NCBI GenBank assembly: GCA_937992055.1
Contig: CALKLQ010000028.1
Span: forward strand, 1-31,100
DNA from: an uncultured Clostridia bacterium
GTDB taxonomy: Bacteria > Bacillota > Clostridia > Christensenellales > UBA1242
DNA length: 31,100 nt
Reading direction: 5' to 3'
The stretch's first letter is position 1; each line of letters starts with the position of its first letter. A model generated the notes under the pieces. It did not search any database, was not told where the DNA came from, and saw only the letters and a program-made list of their open reading frames with translations. A program made the translations under genes and the position numbers. Of the stretch, positions 1-9,416 are shown one piece after another.

Positions 1-2
1 TT

Positions 3-359
3 GCTTTTATTTTATTGTTGATTATAGGTGGTAAAATGATTTTTGAATCGTTTAAAAAAGATAGTGATGATGAAGAATTAGTAACAAAATTTGATGTGAA
101 AGAAATCTTCGTTTTAGCAATTGCAACAAGTATTGATGCGTTAGCAGTAGGAATTACATTTGCTTTTTTAAAAGTAAATATTATGCTTGCTAGTTCTTTA
201 ATTGGTAGTATTACATTTATTTTGGCCATTGTAGGGGTTTTAATAGGAAGCGTTGTCGGAGGAAAATTTAAAAATAAGGCTGAACTATTGGGGGGAATTA
301 TTTTAATTTTGATTGGCGTTAAAATATTGCTTGAACATTTAGGTGTGATTCACTTTTAA
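3..359 (+). CDS. mntP: Putative manganese efflux pump MntP, 3' part
   Basis: This is the C-terminal part of a small polytopic membrane protein of the MntP (YebN/DUF204) family, which exports Mn(II) across the cytoplasmic membrane. The reading frame is open to the window edge, so the true start lies outside. About 118 residues are visible of a family length near 190. Visible marks are the IIGGKMIFES segment at the end of one helix, a charged cytoplasmic loop rich in Asp/Glu/Lys, then the family's internal-repeat signature with ATSIDALAVGI, where the Asp in the membrane is a conserved metal-transport residue. Three hydrophobic helices follow, ending in a Gly-rich GGIILILIGVKILLEH helix. No clear terminator follows. 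The family assignment is firm; the substrate is from family knowledge. Confidence 0.87.
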   Translation, partial: AFILLLIIGGKMIFESFKKDSDDEELVTKFDVKEIFVLAIATSIDALAVGITFAFLKVNIMLASSLIGSITFILAIVGVLIGSVVGGKFKNKAELLGGIILILIGVKILLEHLGVIHF

Positions 360-442
360 ATCTATCATAATTTCTTATTTTTATTAATATAATTTTAATA
401 TAAATTTAATTAAAATATATGTTTAATTTTTGTAAATTACTC

Positions 443-472
443 TTGCGTAAAGTATTGTTTTTGTGTTAAAAT
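443..472 (+). promoter_or_regulatory. Possible promoter of the smc operon
   Basis: A TTGCGT hexamer (443-448) and TAAAAT hexamer (467-472) are separated by 18 bp in the 150-bp gap upstream of smc. This gives a 5' leader of roughly 30 nt before the GTG start. The match is only moderate and is not unique in such AT-rich DNA. Confidence 0.35.
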
Positions 473-511
473 TCTAGTAGTTTGATATTTAAATATAGGA
501 GAACTACTACA

Positions 512-3500
512 GTGTATTTTAAACAAATAGAGGTTGCTGGATTTAAATCTTTTGCAGATAGACTAAGCATTAAATTTGATGGGGGAATTACTGCAATTGT
601 TGGTCCAAATGGATGTGGTAAAAGTAATGTCGCAGATGCTATTCGCTGGGTTTTAGGAGAACAAAGTAGTAAACAACTTCGTGGAAGTTCCATGCAAGAT
701 GTTATTTTTAATGGAACGAAAAAAAGAAAAAGTTTGTCTTATTGTGAAGCAACATTGACTTTTAATAACACTGATAGACTTTTTGATTATGACTATGACG
801 AGCTTGCCATCACTAGAAAACTTTATCGTTCTGGTGAAAGCGAGTATTTAATAAATAAAAATCCTTGCAGATTAAAAGATATTATCAATTTGTTCTACGA
901 TTCTGGAATTGGTAGAGATGGCTATTCTATAATTGGACAAGGCAAGGTAGAAGAAATTATTTCTTCAAAACCAGAAACAAGAAGGCTTATTTTTGAAGAG
1001 GCTGCTGGAATTGCAAAATTTAAATCTAGAAAGGTTGAAGCAGAGAGAAAACTTGAAAGAACAAGAGATAACTTGACAAGATTAAAAGATATTATTAGTG
1101 AACTTGAAAGACAACTTGGACCTTTAAAAAAACAGGCGGAAAATGCAAAAAAATATTTGGAATTTAAATCTCAATTAAAAGATTTAGAAGTCAATGCATA
1201 TATTTTTCAATATGAAAATGCAAGTGAAATCAAACAGTCCATAAACACTAAGCTTTCTGCGATAGCGGAAGAACTTGGACTCAGAGAGAGTGATTATGCT
1301 GAAATCAATGCAACGTATGAAAGTAATATGTCTAAGATAAATAATATTGACAAAATTATTTCCGATCTTCACACAAAAATTTTAGATCTTACTGTGGGGA
1401 TGGAAAAGCAGGCAGGTGAAACCAAGTTACTAAAAGAAAGAGTCAATTATTTAAATGAACAAAACGATAAAATCCAACTTGACATTGTTCATTCTCAACA
1501 ATTTCTTGAAAAAAGTGAATCACAAGTTGTTTCACAACAAGAAAAATTAAAAACTATTGATGAGCAAATTGAAATCTTGAATAAATCTTCTCAAGAACTT
1601 TTTTCTAAATTTATATTTGTAAATGAGCAAATAGAACTTTTAGAAGGAGAGTCAATGGAAAGAACCAGACAGGTTTTAGATTCAATTGGAAAACTTACAG
1701 ATATAAAATCTTCCTCTTCTAAATTTCAGACTGAAAGAGAAATGCTATTATCAACAAAACAAGAACTTGCCGAAAAATTAAGGGAATATACTCTTCAAAT
1801 TTCTAAACTAAAGGATAATGAAGTTTCCGCAAAAGAGTATGTTGAAAGGGCAAATAATCAAAGTGATGATTATAGTAAACAACAAGCAAAAATGCAGTTT
1901 AGTTTAGCTTCATTAAACTCACAAATTAAACAGCAAGAACAAAATAGAAACAATCTCTATGCTAAGCTTCAAGTTTATGAGAATAGAAAGAGGCTACTAA
2001 GTGAAATGCAAGCAGAGTTTGAAGGTTATAACCATAGCGTTAAAAAAATCTTAAAAGAAAGTGAAAAAAATTCAGAATTTAAAAAGAAAATGGTGGGCGT
2101 GCTTGCCAATCTTATAAAAGTTGAACCAAAATTTGAAACCGCAATTGAAGTTGCATTAGGCAATGCGGTTCAAAACATTGTCACTTATGATGAAAACAAT
2201 GCTAAACAATTGATTGCTTTTTTAAAACAAAATAATTTTGGTAGGGCAACATTTTTACCTATTACAACTATGAAACCTAGAAGATTAAATGATTATGACC
2301 TTTCTTCACTAAAAACAAAAGGTTGTTTTGGTGTTGCTTCTAAACTTGTTTATTATGATAATAAAATTTCAAATGTTATAGAAAACTTGCTAGGTGCGAC
2401 TGTAATAGTTGATACCTTGGATACAGCGGTTTTGCTTGCAAATAACACAAGATATAGTTTTAAGATTGTAACATTAGAAGGAGATGTAGTAAATCCACAA
2501 GGTTCATTTACAGGAGGTTCCAAAAAGAACGAAACTGCAAATTTAATTTCTAGGGAAAGAGAAATAGAAACTTTGGCAAAAGAAATTATCAACATTAAAG
2601 AAGAATTTTCAAAAACAGAAAAGGAAATTGCCAGTTTGGTTTCTGAATCTAATGGTGTTTCAAAAGACTTGGAAAATATAATACTTTTAAAGGGACAAGC
2701 GGACATTGTTGCAGCAAAAGAAAATGAAAAACTAGAAAACTTAATTTCAAATTTAAATTCGCTAGTTGAAGAAAAATTGCAAACTGAAAGCAAATTAAAT
2801 GCTATCAATATTAAAATTGAAGAACTTGAGGCGGAACTTATAAGAGCTCAAGAGCTTGAAAAAGGCACAGTTATTGATAAAGATGACTACGATGCAAAAA
2901 ACAAGCAAAAACAAGAAAAGTTAAACGCTTTAAAATCTGAAAGAGATGAATATTCTAATTCTTTAACGGCTGTAAAAGTTAAATTAGCTTCTGCACAAAC
3001 GGAAAAACAATCTATAAACGACAATTTAGTTAGATTGCATGAAGAAATCTCTTCTGAACAAATAATTTTAGATAGCAATAAAAAACAATATGAAAAAAAT
3101 GCTTACACTATAGAAGAAGCAAATAAGCTTATTGAAGAAAACGTGTCAAAAAATGTTTCTTCACAAACTTTGGATGAATTGGAAAGTGCGAAGGAAAGGC
3201 AACAACAACTGGCAATAGACAAAGAAACAATGCAAGACACAATCAAACAGATAAATGAAAAAAGAGAGGTCTTGATTGAGAACATCAATTCTTTAAAAGA
3301 AAAAAAGTACACTCAAGAAATGCAGCTTGCTAAGGTGGATACGGACATTGAAGCAATGCAAGAAAGAATATACGAAGAGTATGAGTTGACATACGAAACT
3401 TGTTTGGAATTTAAACGTAATGATTTTGATGTCAATCTTGCAATGGCTGATATAAACAAACTTAAAAGGGAAATATCTAAATTAGGTTATGTCAATGTAA

Positions 3501-4111
3501 ATGCTATTGAAGATAGCAAAGTTGTTTTGGAAAGATATGAAGATATGGCGTCTCAAGCTTCTGACCTGACTAAAGCTGAAGAGGACTTGGTTGTAATTAT
3601 CAAAGACCTTTCAAAAGAAATGGAAACTAAATTTAGAACCGAATTTAACAAAATCAATGAAAATTTTAAAATTACTTTTAGAGAACTTTTTGGTGGTGGA
3701 AGTGCTCATCTTGAACTTTTAGATGAGGAAAATGTACTTGAATCCGGCGTCGAAATAGTTGCTGAGCCTCCTGGTAAGAGTTTGAAAAGCATCACCCTTC
3801 TTTCTGGTGGGGAAAAAGCACTGACCGCAATTGCAATTTTGTTTGCAATTTTAAAAATGCGTACCTTGCCATTTTGTCTTCTTGACGAAATAGAAGCTGC
3901 TCTAGATGAGGCAAATGTTGAAAGATTTGCTCAATATCTAAGACGTTTTGGAAAGGGTACTCAATTCATTGTTATAACCCATAGAAAACCTACGATGGAA
4001 CTTGCAGATTCACTTTATGGTGTGACAATGGAAGAAGAGGGTGTATCGAGAATGGTTAGCGTTAAACTTAGCGATGCATTAAAAAATTCTAGTGATGAAC
4101 AGGCAGGTTAA
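512..4111 (+). CDS. smc: Chromosome segregation ATPase SMC
   Basis: SMC is the ATPase subunit of the condensin-like complex that, with ScpA/ScpB, compacts and aligns the nucleoid. The length (1,199 aa) and architecture are typical. The N-terminal ATPase half has its Walker A GPNGCGKSN at residues 31-39. A first long coiled coil (about 165-500) is followed by the hinge (about 524-670, ending in GSFTGGSKK). A second coiled coil leads to the C-terminal half with signature LSGGEKA (1097-1103) and Walker B CLLDEIEAALD (about 1122-1132). I chose GTG at 512 over the TTG at 482 because AGGAG lies at 497-501 with correct spacing and the family begins MYFKQIEVAGFKSFAD. ftsY begins 2 bp after the stop, so the two are translationally linked. 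rnc, often upstream in Bacillota, is absent here. Confidence 0.97.
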   Translation: MYFKQIEVAGFKSFADRLSIKFDGGITAIVGPNGCGKSNVADAIRWVLGEQSSKQLRGSSMQDVIFNGTKKRKSLSYCEATLTFNNTDRLFDYDYDELAITRKLYRSGESEYLINKNPCRLKDIINLFYDSGIGRDGYSIIGQGKVEEIISSKPETRRLIFEEAAGIAKFKSRKVEAERKLERTRDNLTRLKDIISELERQLGPLKKQAENAKKYLEFKSQLKDLEVNAYIFQYENASEIKQSINTKLSAIAEELGLRESDYAEINATYESNMSKINNIDKIISDLHTKILDLTVGMEKQAGETKLLKERVNYLNEQNDKIQLDIVHSQQFLEKSESQVVSQQEKLKTIDEQIEILNKSSQELFSKFIFVNEQIELLEGESMERTRQVLDSIGKLTDIKSSSSKFQTEREMLLSTKQELAEKLREYTLQISKLKDNEVSAKEYVERANNQSDDYSKQQAKMQFSLASLNSQIKQQEQNRNNLYAKLQVYENRKRLLSEMQAEFEGYNHSVKKILKESEKNSEFKKKMVGVLANLIKVEPKFETAIEVALGNAVQNIVTYDENNAKQLIAFLKQNNFGRATFLPITTMKPRRLNDYDLSSLKTKGCFGVASKLVYYDNKISNVIENLLGATVIVDTLDTAVLLANNTRYSFKIVTLEGDVVNPQGSFTGGSKKNETANLISREREIETLAKEIINIKEEFSKTEKEIASLVSESNGVSKDLENIILLKGQADIVAAKENEKLENLISNLNSLVEEKLQTESKLNAINIKIEELEAELIRAQELEKGTVIDKDDYDAKNKQKQEKLNALKSERDEYSNSLTAVKVKLASAQTEKQSINDNLVRLHEEISSEQIILDSNKKQYEKNAYTIEEANKLIEENVSKNVSSQTLDELESAKERQQQLAIDKETMQDTIKQINEKREVLIENINSLKEKKYTQEMQLAKVDTDIEAMQERIYEEYELTYETCLEFKRNDFDVNLAMADINKLKREISKLGYVNVNAIEDSKVVLERYEDMASQASDLTKAEEDLVVIIKDLSKEMETKFRTEFNKINENFKITFRELFGGGSAHLELLDEENVLESGVEIVAEPPGKSLKSITLLSGGEKALTAIAILFAILKMRTLPFCLLDEIEAALDEANVERFAQYLRRFGKGTQFIVITHRKPTMELADSLYGVTMEEEGVSRMVSVKLSDALKNSSDEQAG

Positions 4112-4113
4112 AT

Positions 4114-5010
4114 ATGGGAATATTTAAAAAAATATCAGACGCACTCAAAAAAACAAAAGAAGCTATTTCACGTAAACTTGATTACATCTTTTCTCATGGA
4201 GAAATAAATGATGAGTTTTTTGAAGAACTTTGTGACATTTTAGTTTCTTGTGATATAGGTTTTGAAACTTCGGAAGAGGTTTGTGAAAGGCTAAGACTAT
4301 ATGCTAGAAAAAATAAAATAAGAAAAGCTGAAGATGTCAAAATAGCTTTAAAGAAAATCTTAAAAGAAATTATAGACGAAGCGGAAAAAGTAGAAATAAA
4401 TTATCCTTGCGTCATCACAATTGTTGGTGTTAATGGTGTTGGTAAAACCACGACTATTGGTAAACTTGCGCATTACTTCAAAACAAAAAAGAAGGATGTA
4501 ACCTTGGTTGCTGGAGATACCTTTCGCGCTGCTGCCAGTAAGCAACTTACTGAATGGGCTGAGAAAAACAAGGTTAAGATAGTAAAACATGCTGAGGGTG
4601 CAGACGCTGGCGCTGTGGTTTTTGATGGAATTGCAAGTGCTAAATCTAAAAATACAGATGTGCTAATTATTGACACTGCTGGTAGATTGCACACTAAAAC
4701 CGATTTAATGGGTGAACTTTCAAAAATTAATAGAATAATTGATAAAGAATATTCTCAAGCAAATAAATACACCTTTCTTGTAATTGACGCTACTACTGGC
4801 CAAAATGCACTCTCTCAATTGGAAACTTTTAGCGAATATGTAAACATTGATGGTGTGGTTTTAACCAAATTAGACGGAACGGCAAAGGGTGGAGTTGTAG
4901 TGCCAATTGCTCATGAATTAAAATTGCCTATATGTTTTATAGGTGTAGGAGAACAGCTTGAAGATTTGGAAGAGTTTGATTCTGCCTCTTTTGTCGATAA
5001 TCTTTATTAA
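4114..5010 (+). CDS. ftsY: Signal recognition particle receptor FtsY
   Basis: FtsY is the SRP-receptor GTPase. It docks Ffh-ribosome-nascent-chain complexes at the membrane and passes them to SecYEG. At 298 aa it is a minimal NG-type receptor: the N domain helices occupy about 1-95 and the acidic A domain found in many Gram-negative proteins is missing. The G domain shows GVNGVGKT (105-112), the insertion-box region DTFRAAA (135-141), DTAGR (187-191), TKLDG (251-255) and the closing GVGE near 277-280. A short basic/amphipathic start (MGIFKKISDALKKTKE) probably provides membrane contact. It is the second gene of the smc operon. A 32-bp gap separates it from the cysteine desulfurase gene. Confidence 0.97.
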   Translation: MGIFKKISDALKKTKEAISRKLDYIFSHGEINDEFFEELCDILVSCDIGFETSEEVCERLRLYARKNKIRKAEDVKIALKKILKEIIDEAEKVEINYPCVITIVGVNGVGKTTTIGKLAHYFKTKKKDVTLVAGDTFRAAASKQLTEWAEKNKVKIVKHAEGADAGAVVFDGIASAKSKNTDVLIIDTAGRLHTKTDLMGELSKINRIIDKEYSQANKYTFLVIDATTGQNALSQLETFSEYVNIDGVVLTKLDGTAKGGVVVPIAHELKLPICFIGVGEQLEDLEEFDSASFVDNLY

Positions 5011-5042
5011 ACTATTATATTTTTAAATTTTGAGAGAAAAAA

Positions 5043-6140
5043 ATGATATATCTTGATAATGCTGCTACTACAAAAATAAATGAAAAAGCCTTAGAAGTTT
5101 ATAATTACTATTCTAAGGTAGATTTTTTTAATCCATCAGCTGTTTATGCAATAAAAAATTCTCTTTGCTTAAGTCAAGCAAGACAGACAATTTCAAGAAA
5201 ACTGGGCTTTGATGGATTAGATAACGTGATTTTTACAGCTTCTGCAAGCGAGGCTAATAATTTAGCATTTTCTTGTGTGGCAAACGATTATGTTATTTCT
5301 AACGGAGAACATCCTTCTGTTTATAATATGGCTTTACATTTAAAAGAAAACAAAAGGGTTTTATTTTGTCCTCTTTCCAAAAACGGTGAAGTTAACTACT
5401 CTGAGCTAGAAAAGCTTTTATCTTCCGAAACTAAATTTATATCAGTTATGCATGTCAGCAATGAAACTGGGGCAATAAATGATTTAGAAAAAATAGGTAA
5501 AATGAGAGATAAAATTTGTCCAGACGCCATACTTCATGTAGATGGTGTTCAAGCCTTTTGTAAAATTGATTTCAATATGAAGAAAAGTGGGGTTGATTTA
5601 TATACAATAAGCGGACATAAAATAGGCGGACCCAAGGGCATTGGGGCATTAGTATTTAAAAATAAAAATAAGCTTAAACCCATTATATTTGGTGGAGGAC
5701 AGGAATTTAATTTGCGTTCAGGTACAGAAAATCTTCCTGCTATAATGAGTTTAAAATATGTTGTTGAAAATAGAACTCCTAACACTGATTATATTGCCTC
5801 TTTAAATAAAGCCTTCTTAAATGAGCTAAATGATAATAATATCGAAATAAATTGCAAAAATGGATCCCCTTATATTTTAAGTTTATCATTTAAGGGAATA
5901 AGAGGGGAAACTTTTGTTAGCATGTTAAGTGATAAAGGAGTTTTTGTTTCGACAGGTTCAGCGTGTTCTTCAAAGAAAAAAGGAAATAGAATTTTATCTA
6001 GTATGGGGTTTAATGAGGAAACAATTATTTCAAGTGTTAGGGTGAGTTTTTTTGAATCAAACACTTTAGAAGAGGTGTCGCAAGCTGGCAAAATAATGCT
6101 ACAAACTTATCATGAACTTAAGGAGAAAATGAATGTATAA
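5043..6140 (+). CDS. Cysteine desulfurase (NifS/IscS type)
   Basis: A PLP-dependent class-V aminotransferase-fold enzyme that converts cysteine to alanine and forms a protein persulfide for sulfur transfer. At 365 aa it is slightly short for IscS. The N-terminal MIYLDNAATT is diagnostic. The Schiff-base lysine is K193 in SGHKIGGPKG, HVDGVQ (165-170) contacts PLP, and the persulfide cysteine is C308 in STGSACSSKKK. Its stop overlaps the thiI start by 8 bp, so the desulfurase is coupled to its probable acceptor. That makes 4-thiouridine formation in tRNA (a NifZ-like role) more likely than general Fe-S assembly, although no iscU is visible to decide. It is preceded by GAGAG at a workable distance. 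Confidence 0.94.
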   Translation: MIYLDNAATTKINEKALEVYNYYSKVDFFNPSAVYAIKNSLCLSQARQTISRKLGFDGLDNVIFTASASEANNLAFSCVANDYVISNGEHPSVYNMALHLKENKRVLFCPLSKNGEVNYSELEKLLSSETKFISVMHVSNETGAINDLEKIGKMRDKICPDAILHVDGVQAFCKIDFNMKKSGVDLYTISGHKIGGPKGIGALVFKNKNKLKPIIFGGGQEFNLRSGTENLPAIMSLKYVVENRTPNTDYIASLNKAFLNELNDNNIEINCKNGSPYILSLSFKGIRGETFVSMLSDKGVFVSTGSACSSKKKGNRILSSMGFNEETIISSVRVSFFESNTLEEVSQAGKIMLQTYHELKEKMNV

Positions 6141-7287
6141 TAAAACTATTATTTTACGATATGGCGAGATTTACTTAAAAGGAAAAAATCAAAAGCTTTT
6201 TAAAAAGGCTTTGACTAATAATATTAAAAAAAGCTTAAAAGATTTTGACTATTCGCTTGAAGTACTTTGGAGCAGATATGTTTTAAAATGCAATGAAGAT
6301 GTATTAGATGAAGTAATAGAAAAGCTTAAATTTGTATTTGGCTTAGTATCCTTAAGCGTTGCAGTTGAAATGGATGCAAAAAGAGGGACCATTGAAGATT
6401 ACTTTTCCAAAATTAAAACAAATGCAAAAACATTTCGGGTTTCAGTTACTAGAGCAGATAAGTCATTTCCTATTAAATCAATAGACTTTGAAAAAATTTT
6501 GGGTGGATACGTTCTTGAAAACAATCCTAGTTTAAAGGTAAAACTTAAAAACCCAGAACAAGAAATAAGGGTAGAAATTAGAGATAATTTTAAAGCATAT
6601 GTTTATGATAGTGAAATACCTCTTGCTGGTGGTCTTCCTTTAGGAACCTCTGGAAGGGGACTGCTTTTGTTATCTGGTGGAATAGACAGTCCAGTTGCAG
6701 GATATTTAACTGCAAAACGTGGCATGTATTTTCAAGCACTTCACTTTCATTCCTATCCTTATACGTCTGAACTTGCAAAACAAAAAGTCATTTCTTTAGC
6801 TAAAAAAATTAACGGTTTTTGTCCAAATTTAAAGGTAAATTTTGTAAGCATTACAAAAATACAAGAGGAGATTCACAAACATTGCTCACCTGAATATATG
6901 ATTACTATTATGCGTAGATTTATGTTTAGGATAGCGGAAATTTTGGCAAGAAGAAAGCGACTTCAATCTATAATTACCGGCGAAAATTTAGGTCAAGTGG
7001 CAAGTCAAACTGTTGAAAGCATGACTTCAACACAAGAGGTTTTAAAACATCTTATAACTTTGCAACCATGCATAAGTTTGGATAAAACTGAAATAATTGA
7101 AATTTCAGAAAAAATTGGAACATATGAAACCTCAATATTGCCTTATGAAGATTGCTGTACTGTATTTTTACCTAAAAATCCAATTATAAAACCAAGATTA
7201 TATAACGTTAAGAAAGAAGAGGCTAAATTAGATATTGATAAATTGATTGAAGAAAGTCTGGCAACATTAGAAGTATTAGAAATTTAA
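6133..7287 (+). CDS. thiI: tRNA 4-thiouridine synthase ThiI
   Basis: ThiI adenylates and thiolates U8 of tRNA and in some species supplies sulfur for thiazole (thiamine) synthesis. The order is: N-terminal ferredoxin-like region (about 1-55), THUMP domain (about 57-165, opening ILRYGEIYLKGKN at the very N-terminus) and PP-loop ATP pyrophosphatase with SGGIDS at 181-186. A ThiI-specific segment with TGENLGQVASQT and a C-terminal EDCCTVFLPKNP motif follow. At 384 aa it lacks the rhodanese extension of the E. coli enzyme, as is usual in Bacillota. The persulfide therefore must come directly from the partner desulfurase. The start overlaps that gene by 8 bp. Confidence 0.95.
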   Translation: MYNKTIILRYGEIYLKGKNQKLFKKALTNNIKKSLKDFDYSLEVLWSRYVLKCNEDVLDEVIEKLKFVFGLVSLSVAVEMDAKRGTIEDYFSKIKTNAKTFRVSVTRADKSFPIKSIDFEKILGGYVLENNPSLKVKLKNPEQEIRVEIRDNFKAYVYDSEIPLAGGLPLGTSGRGLLLLSGGIDSPVAGYLTAKRGMYFQALHFHSYPYTSELAKQKVISLAKKINGFCPNLKVNFVSITKIQEEIHKHCSPEYMITIMRRFMFRIAEILARRKRLQSIITGENLGQVASQTVESMTSTQEVLKHLITLQPCISLDKTEIIEISEKIGTYETSILPYEDCCTVFLPKNPIIKPRLYNVKKEEAKLDIDKLIEESLATLEVLEI

Positions 7288-7354
7288 ATATTTTATTTGT
7301 AACTAATTTCTTCTCACAATATTCTTTTCAAAAACTTTTTTCATTATTTTATCT

Positions 7355-7406
7355 AAAAGCATTTATGTTAAATTTTATAAAAAATATTTGACATAAGTGC
7401 TTTTTT
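7355..7406 (+). terminator. Rho-independent terminator after thiI
   Basis: An 18-nt arm (7355-7372, AAAAGCATTTATGTTAAA) pairs with 7387-7404 apart from two wobble positions, around an AT loop, and runs into T residues to 7406. It closes the smc-ftsY-desulfurase-thiI operon. A second tiny hairpin, ATGCC-TTT-GGCAT near 7452-7464, sits in the rny leader. Confidence 0.75.
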
Positions 7407-7499
7407 CTACTAAACTAAATTTAGGTAAATTTATTCATTTAAATTTATTTGATGCCTTTGGCATTTTAAAGATATTATTAATTAAATAGAGGTAAAAAC

Positions 7500-9083
7500 A
7501 TGAACAATTTAAGCATGATTTCAAGTGCTGTTGTTTCAGTTTTTGTCGGATTGGGCGCCTTGCTAATTGGTTTAGCAGTTGGTTTTTTGCTAACCAAACT
7601 CATTATATCTAAAAGAGTAGGAAATAGTAAAACTACTGCCGCTAAGATTATTGAAGACGCATATGCAGAAGCAAAAACGATAAAAAAAGAAGCAGTTCTT
7701 GAAGGAAAAGAGGAAATGCACAAGCTTAGAGCAGAGTTTGATGCAGAACTTAAAGAAAGAAGAAATGAAATTCAAAAGTCTGAAGATAGAATTTCTCAAA
7801 AAGAACAATTTATTGATAAAAAAGATTTGTTCCTTGAAAAAAAACAGGAAGATATCGATAAATTAAAAACACAATTAGAAGAAAAAGAAATTAAAATTAA
7901 TCAAACACTGCTACAACAAGAACAAATTAAAAAACAAGCTATTGAAGAACTTGAAAAAATTGCCATGATGAAAAAAGATGAGGCAAAACAACTTCTCATT
8001 AGTTCCATGATTGAAGATGCTAGAAAAGATTGCGCTAAAACCATTTCTCAAATGCAAAATGACGCAAATGAGGAAGGTGAAAAGATTGCAAAAAATATAG
8101 TTGCAAATGCTATTCAAAAATGTGCAACTGACATTACCAGTGAAATGACGGTAAGTTCAGTTGCAATTCCAAATGAGGAAATGAAAGGCAGAATTATTGG
8201 ACGAGAGGGAAGAAATATTAGGGCTATTGAAACAGCAACCGGTGTTGATTTGATTGTAGACGACACCCCAGAAACTATTACAGTTTCCTGTTTTGATCCA
8301 ATCAGAAGAGAGGTTGCTAGATTAGCGCTAGAAAAACTTATAATGGATGGCAGAATTCATCCAACAAGAATAGAAGAAATTGTCGAAAAAGTTAAAAAAG
8401 ATGTGGACCAAACCATAAAACAAGCAGGCGAAAATGCAGTTAACGAAAGTGAGGTTTTTGGCATGCATCCTGAACTTGTCAAGATATTAGGAAGATTAAA
8501 ATTTAGAACAAGTTATGGACAAAACTGTTTAAAGCATAGTTTGGAAACTTGCTATATTGCTGGAATGTTGGCTAGCGAAATTGGGGCTGATGTAAAGATA
8601 GCTAAACGTGGAGGATTGTTGCATGATATTGGAAAGGCTTTAGATCATGAATTAGAAGGCACACATGTAACAATTGGAGTTGACCTTGCTAAAAAATATA
8701 AAGAAAGTCCAGCGGTAATACATTGCATTGAAGCTCATCATTTTAATGTTGAATTTCAAAGCATTGAGGCTGTTTTAGTTCAAGTGGCAGATGCTATTTC
8801 AAGTTCAAGACCAGGAGCTAGGAGAGAGTCATTAGAAAATTACTTTAAACGTTTAGAAAAACTTGAAGAAATTTCAAATAGCTTTAAAGGAGTGGAAAAA
8901 GCTTTTGCAATTCAAGCTGGTAGAGAGGTTAGAATTATAGTAAAACCAGAAGAAGTTAGCGATGAAAGTGCAGTATTTCTAGCCAAAGATGTTGCAAAGA
9001 AGATTGAAGATGAAATGCAATATCCAGGTCAAATTAAAGTTAATGTCATACGTGAATCAAGATTTACAGAGATAGCAAAATAA
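7500..9083 (+). CDS. rny: Ribonuclease Y
   Basis: RNase Y is the membrane-anchored endoribonuclease that starts bulk mRNA decay in many Bacillota. At 527 aa it has the full family architecture. One N-terminal membrane helix lies at about 10-34 and a long charged coiled coil at about 50-185. The KH RNA-binding domain has GRIIGREG at 230-237. The HD phosphodiesterase domain has its metal-binding His-Asp pair at H375-D376 (LLHDIGKALDHE), and a conserved C-terminal region follows. ATG at 7500 is supported by AGAGG at 7488-7492. It is monocistronic: a terminator lies on each side. Confidence 0.97.
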   Translation: MNNLSMISSAVVSVFVGLGALLIGLAVGFLLTKLIISKRVGNSKTTAAKIIEDAYAEAKTIKKEAVLEGKEEMHKLRAEFDAELKERRNEIQKSEDRISQKEQFIDKKDLFLEKKQEDIDKLKTQLEEKEIKINQTLLQQEQIKKQAIEELEKIAMMKKDEAKQLLISSMIEDARKDCAKTISQMQNDANEEGEKIAKNIVANAIQKCATDITSEMTVSSVAIPNEEMKGRIIGREGRNIRAIETATGVDLIVDDTPETITVSCFDPIRREVARLALEKLIMDGRIHPTRIEEIVEKVKKDVDQTIKQAGENAVNESEVFGMHPELVKILGRLKFRTSYGQNCLKHSLETCYIAGMLASEIGADVKIAKRGGLLHDIGKALDHELEGTHVTIGVDLAKKYKESPAVIHCIEAHHFNVEFQSIEAVLVQVADAISSSRPGARRESLENYFKRLEKLEEISNSFKGVEKAFAIQAGREVRIIVKPEEVSDESAVFLAKDVAKKIEDEMQYPGQIKVNVIRESRFTEIAK

Positions 9084-9086
9084 CTT

Positions 9087-9119
9087 AATGCTATGTACAA
9101 ATAAGTACATAGCATTTTT
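9087..9119 (+). terminator. Rho-independent terminator after rny
   Basis: A perfect 12-bp stem (AATGCTATGTAC, 9087-9098, with 9105-9116) has a 6-nt loop and a T run, starting a few bases after the rny stop codon. Confidence 0.9.
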
Positions 9120-9377
9120 ATATTGTTAAATACTCAGTGCAATGATTATAAATTTCAATGACTAAGAGAAATTTAAAATAAAAAATAGAGTTTGTTAATA
9201 TTTTATAGTTGTAAATAAAATTCAACTAGGAAATATCTTTCAAATTAAAAAAGTTAAAATATTCTACAATCTGATAAAATGGAGCTTTGGTGAAGTTGGC
9301 CCTTCTTTATATAGAAAGATATACAAATTGAAACTTAGTATTATCAATGCTTGATATTTTACTTGCTTAAATAAGAT
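9120..9377. other. Intergenic stretch, no supported gene
   Basis: This AT-rich gap lies between the rny and PadR-gene terminators. The only structure I see is a plus-strand frame open from 9199 to the TGA at 9352 (51 codons) that contains FGEVGPSLYRKIYK. It has no start codon or ribosome site and resembles nothing I can name, so it may be a decayed fragment or chance. Confidence 0.3.
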
Positions 9378-9412
9378 AAAAGCTACCAGTTTATAGGATC
9401 AGTAGCTTTTTT
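9378..9412. terminator. Bidirectional hairpin terminator after the PadR-like gene
   Basis: AAAAGCTAC (9378-9386) pairs with GTAGCTTTT (9402-9410), with T/A tracts on both sides. It lies 5 bp beyond the stop of the minus-strand PadR-like gene. Confidence 0.65.
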
Positions 9413-9416
9413 AATA

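Noticed and set aside
482..511. Upstream TTG start for smc
   Set aside because: AGGAG fits the GTG at 512 and the family N-terminus begins there.
2353..2808. 151-codon minus-strand frame inside smc, with many Ser/Phe
   Set aside because: Antisense shadow of the coiled-coil coding region of smc; composition is that of reversed Lys/Glu codons.
9199..9354. 51-codon frame with FGEVGPSLYRKIYK
   Set aside because: No start codon, no ribosome site and no recognised family; open frames of this size are common in AT-rich DNA.
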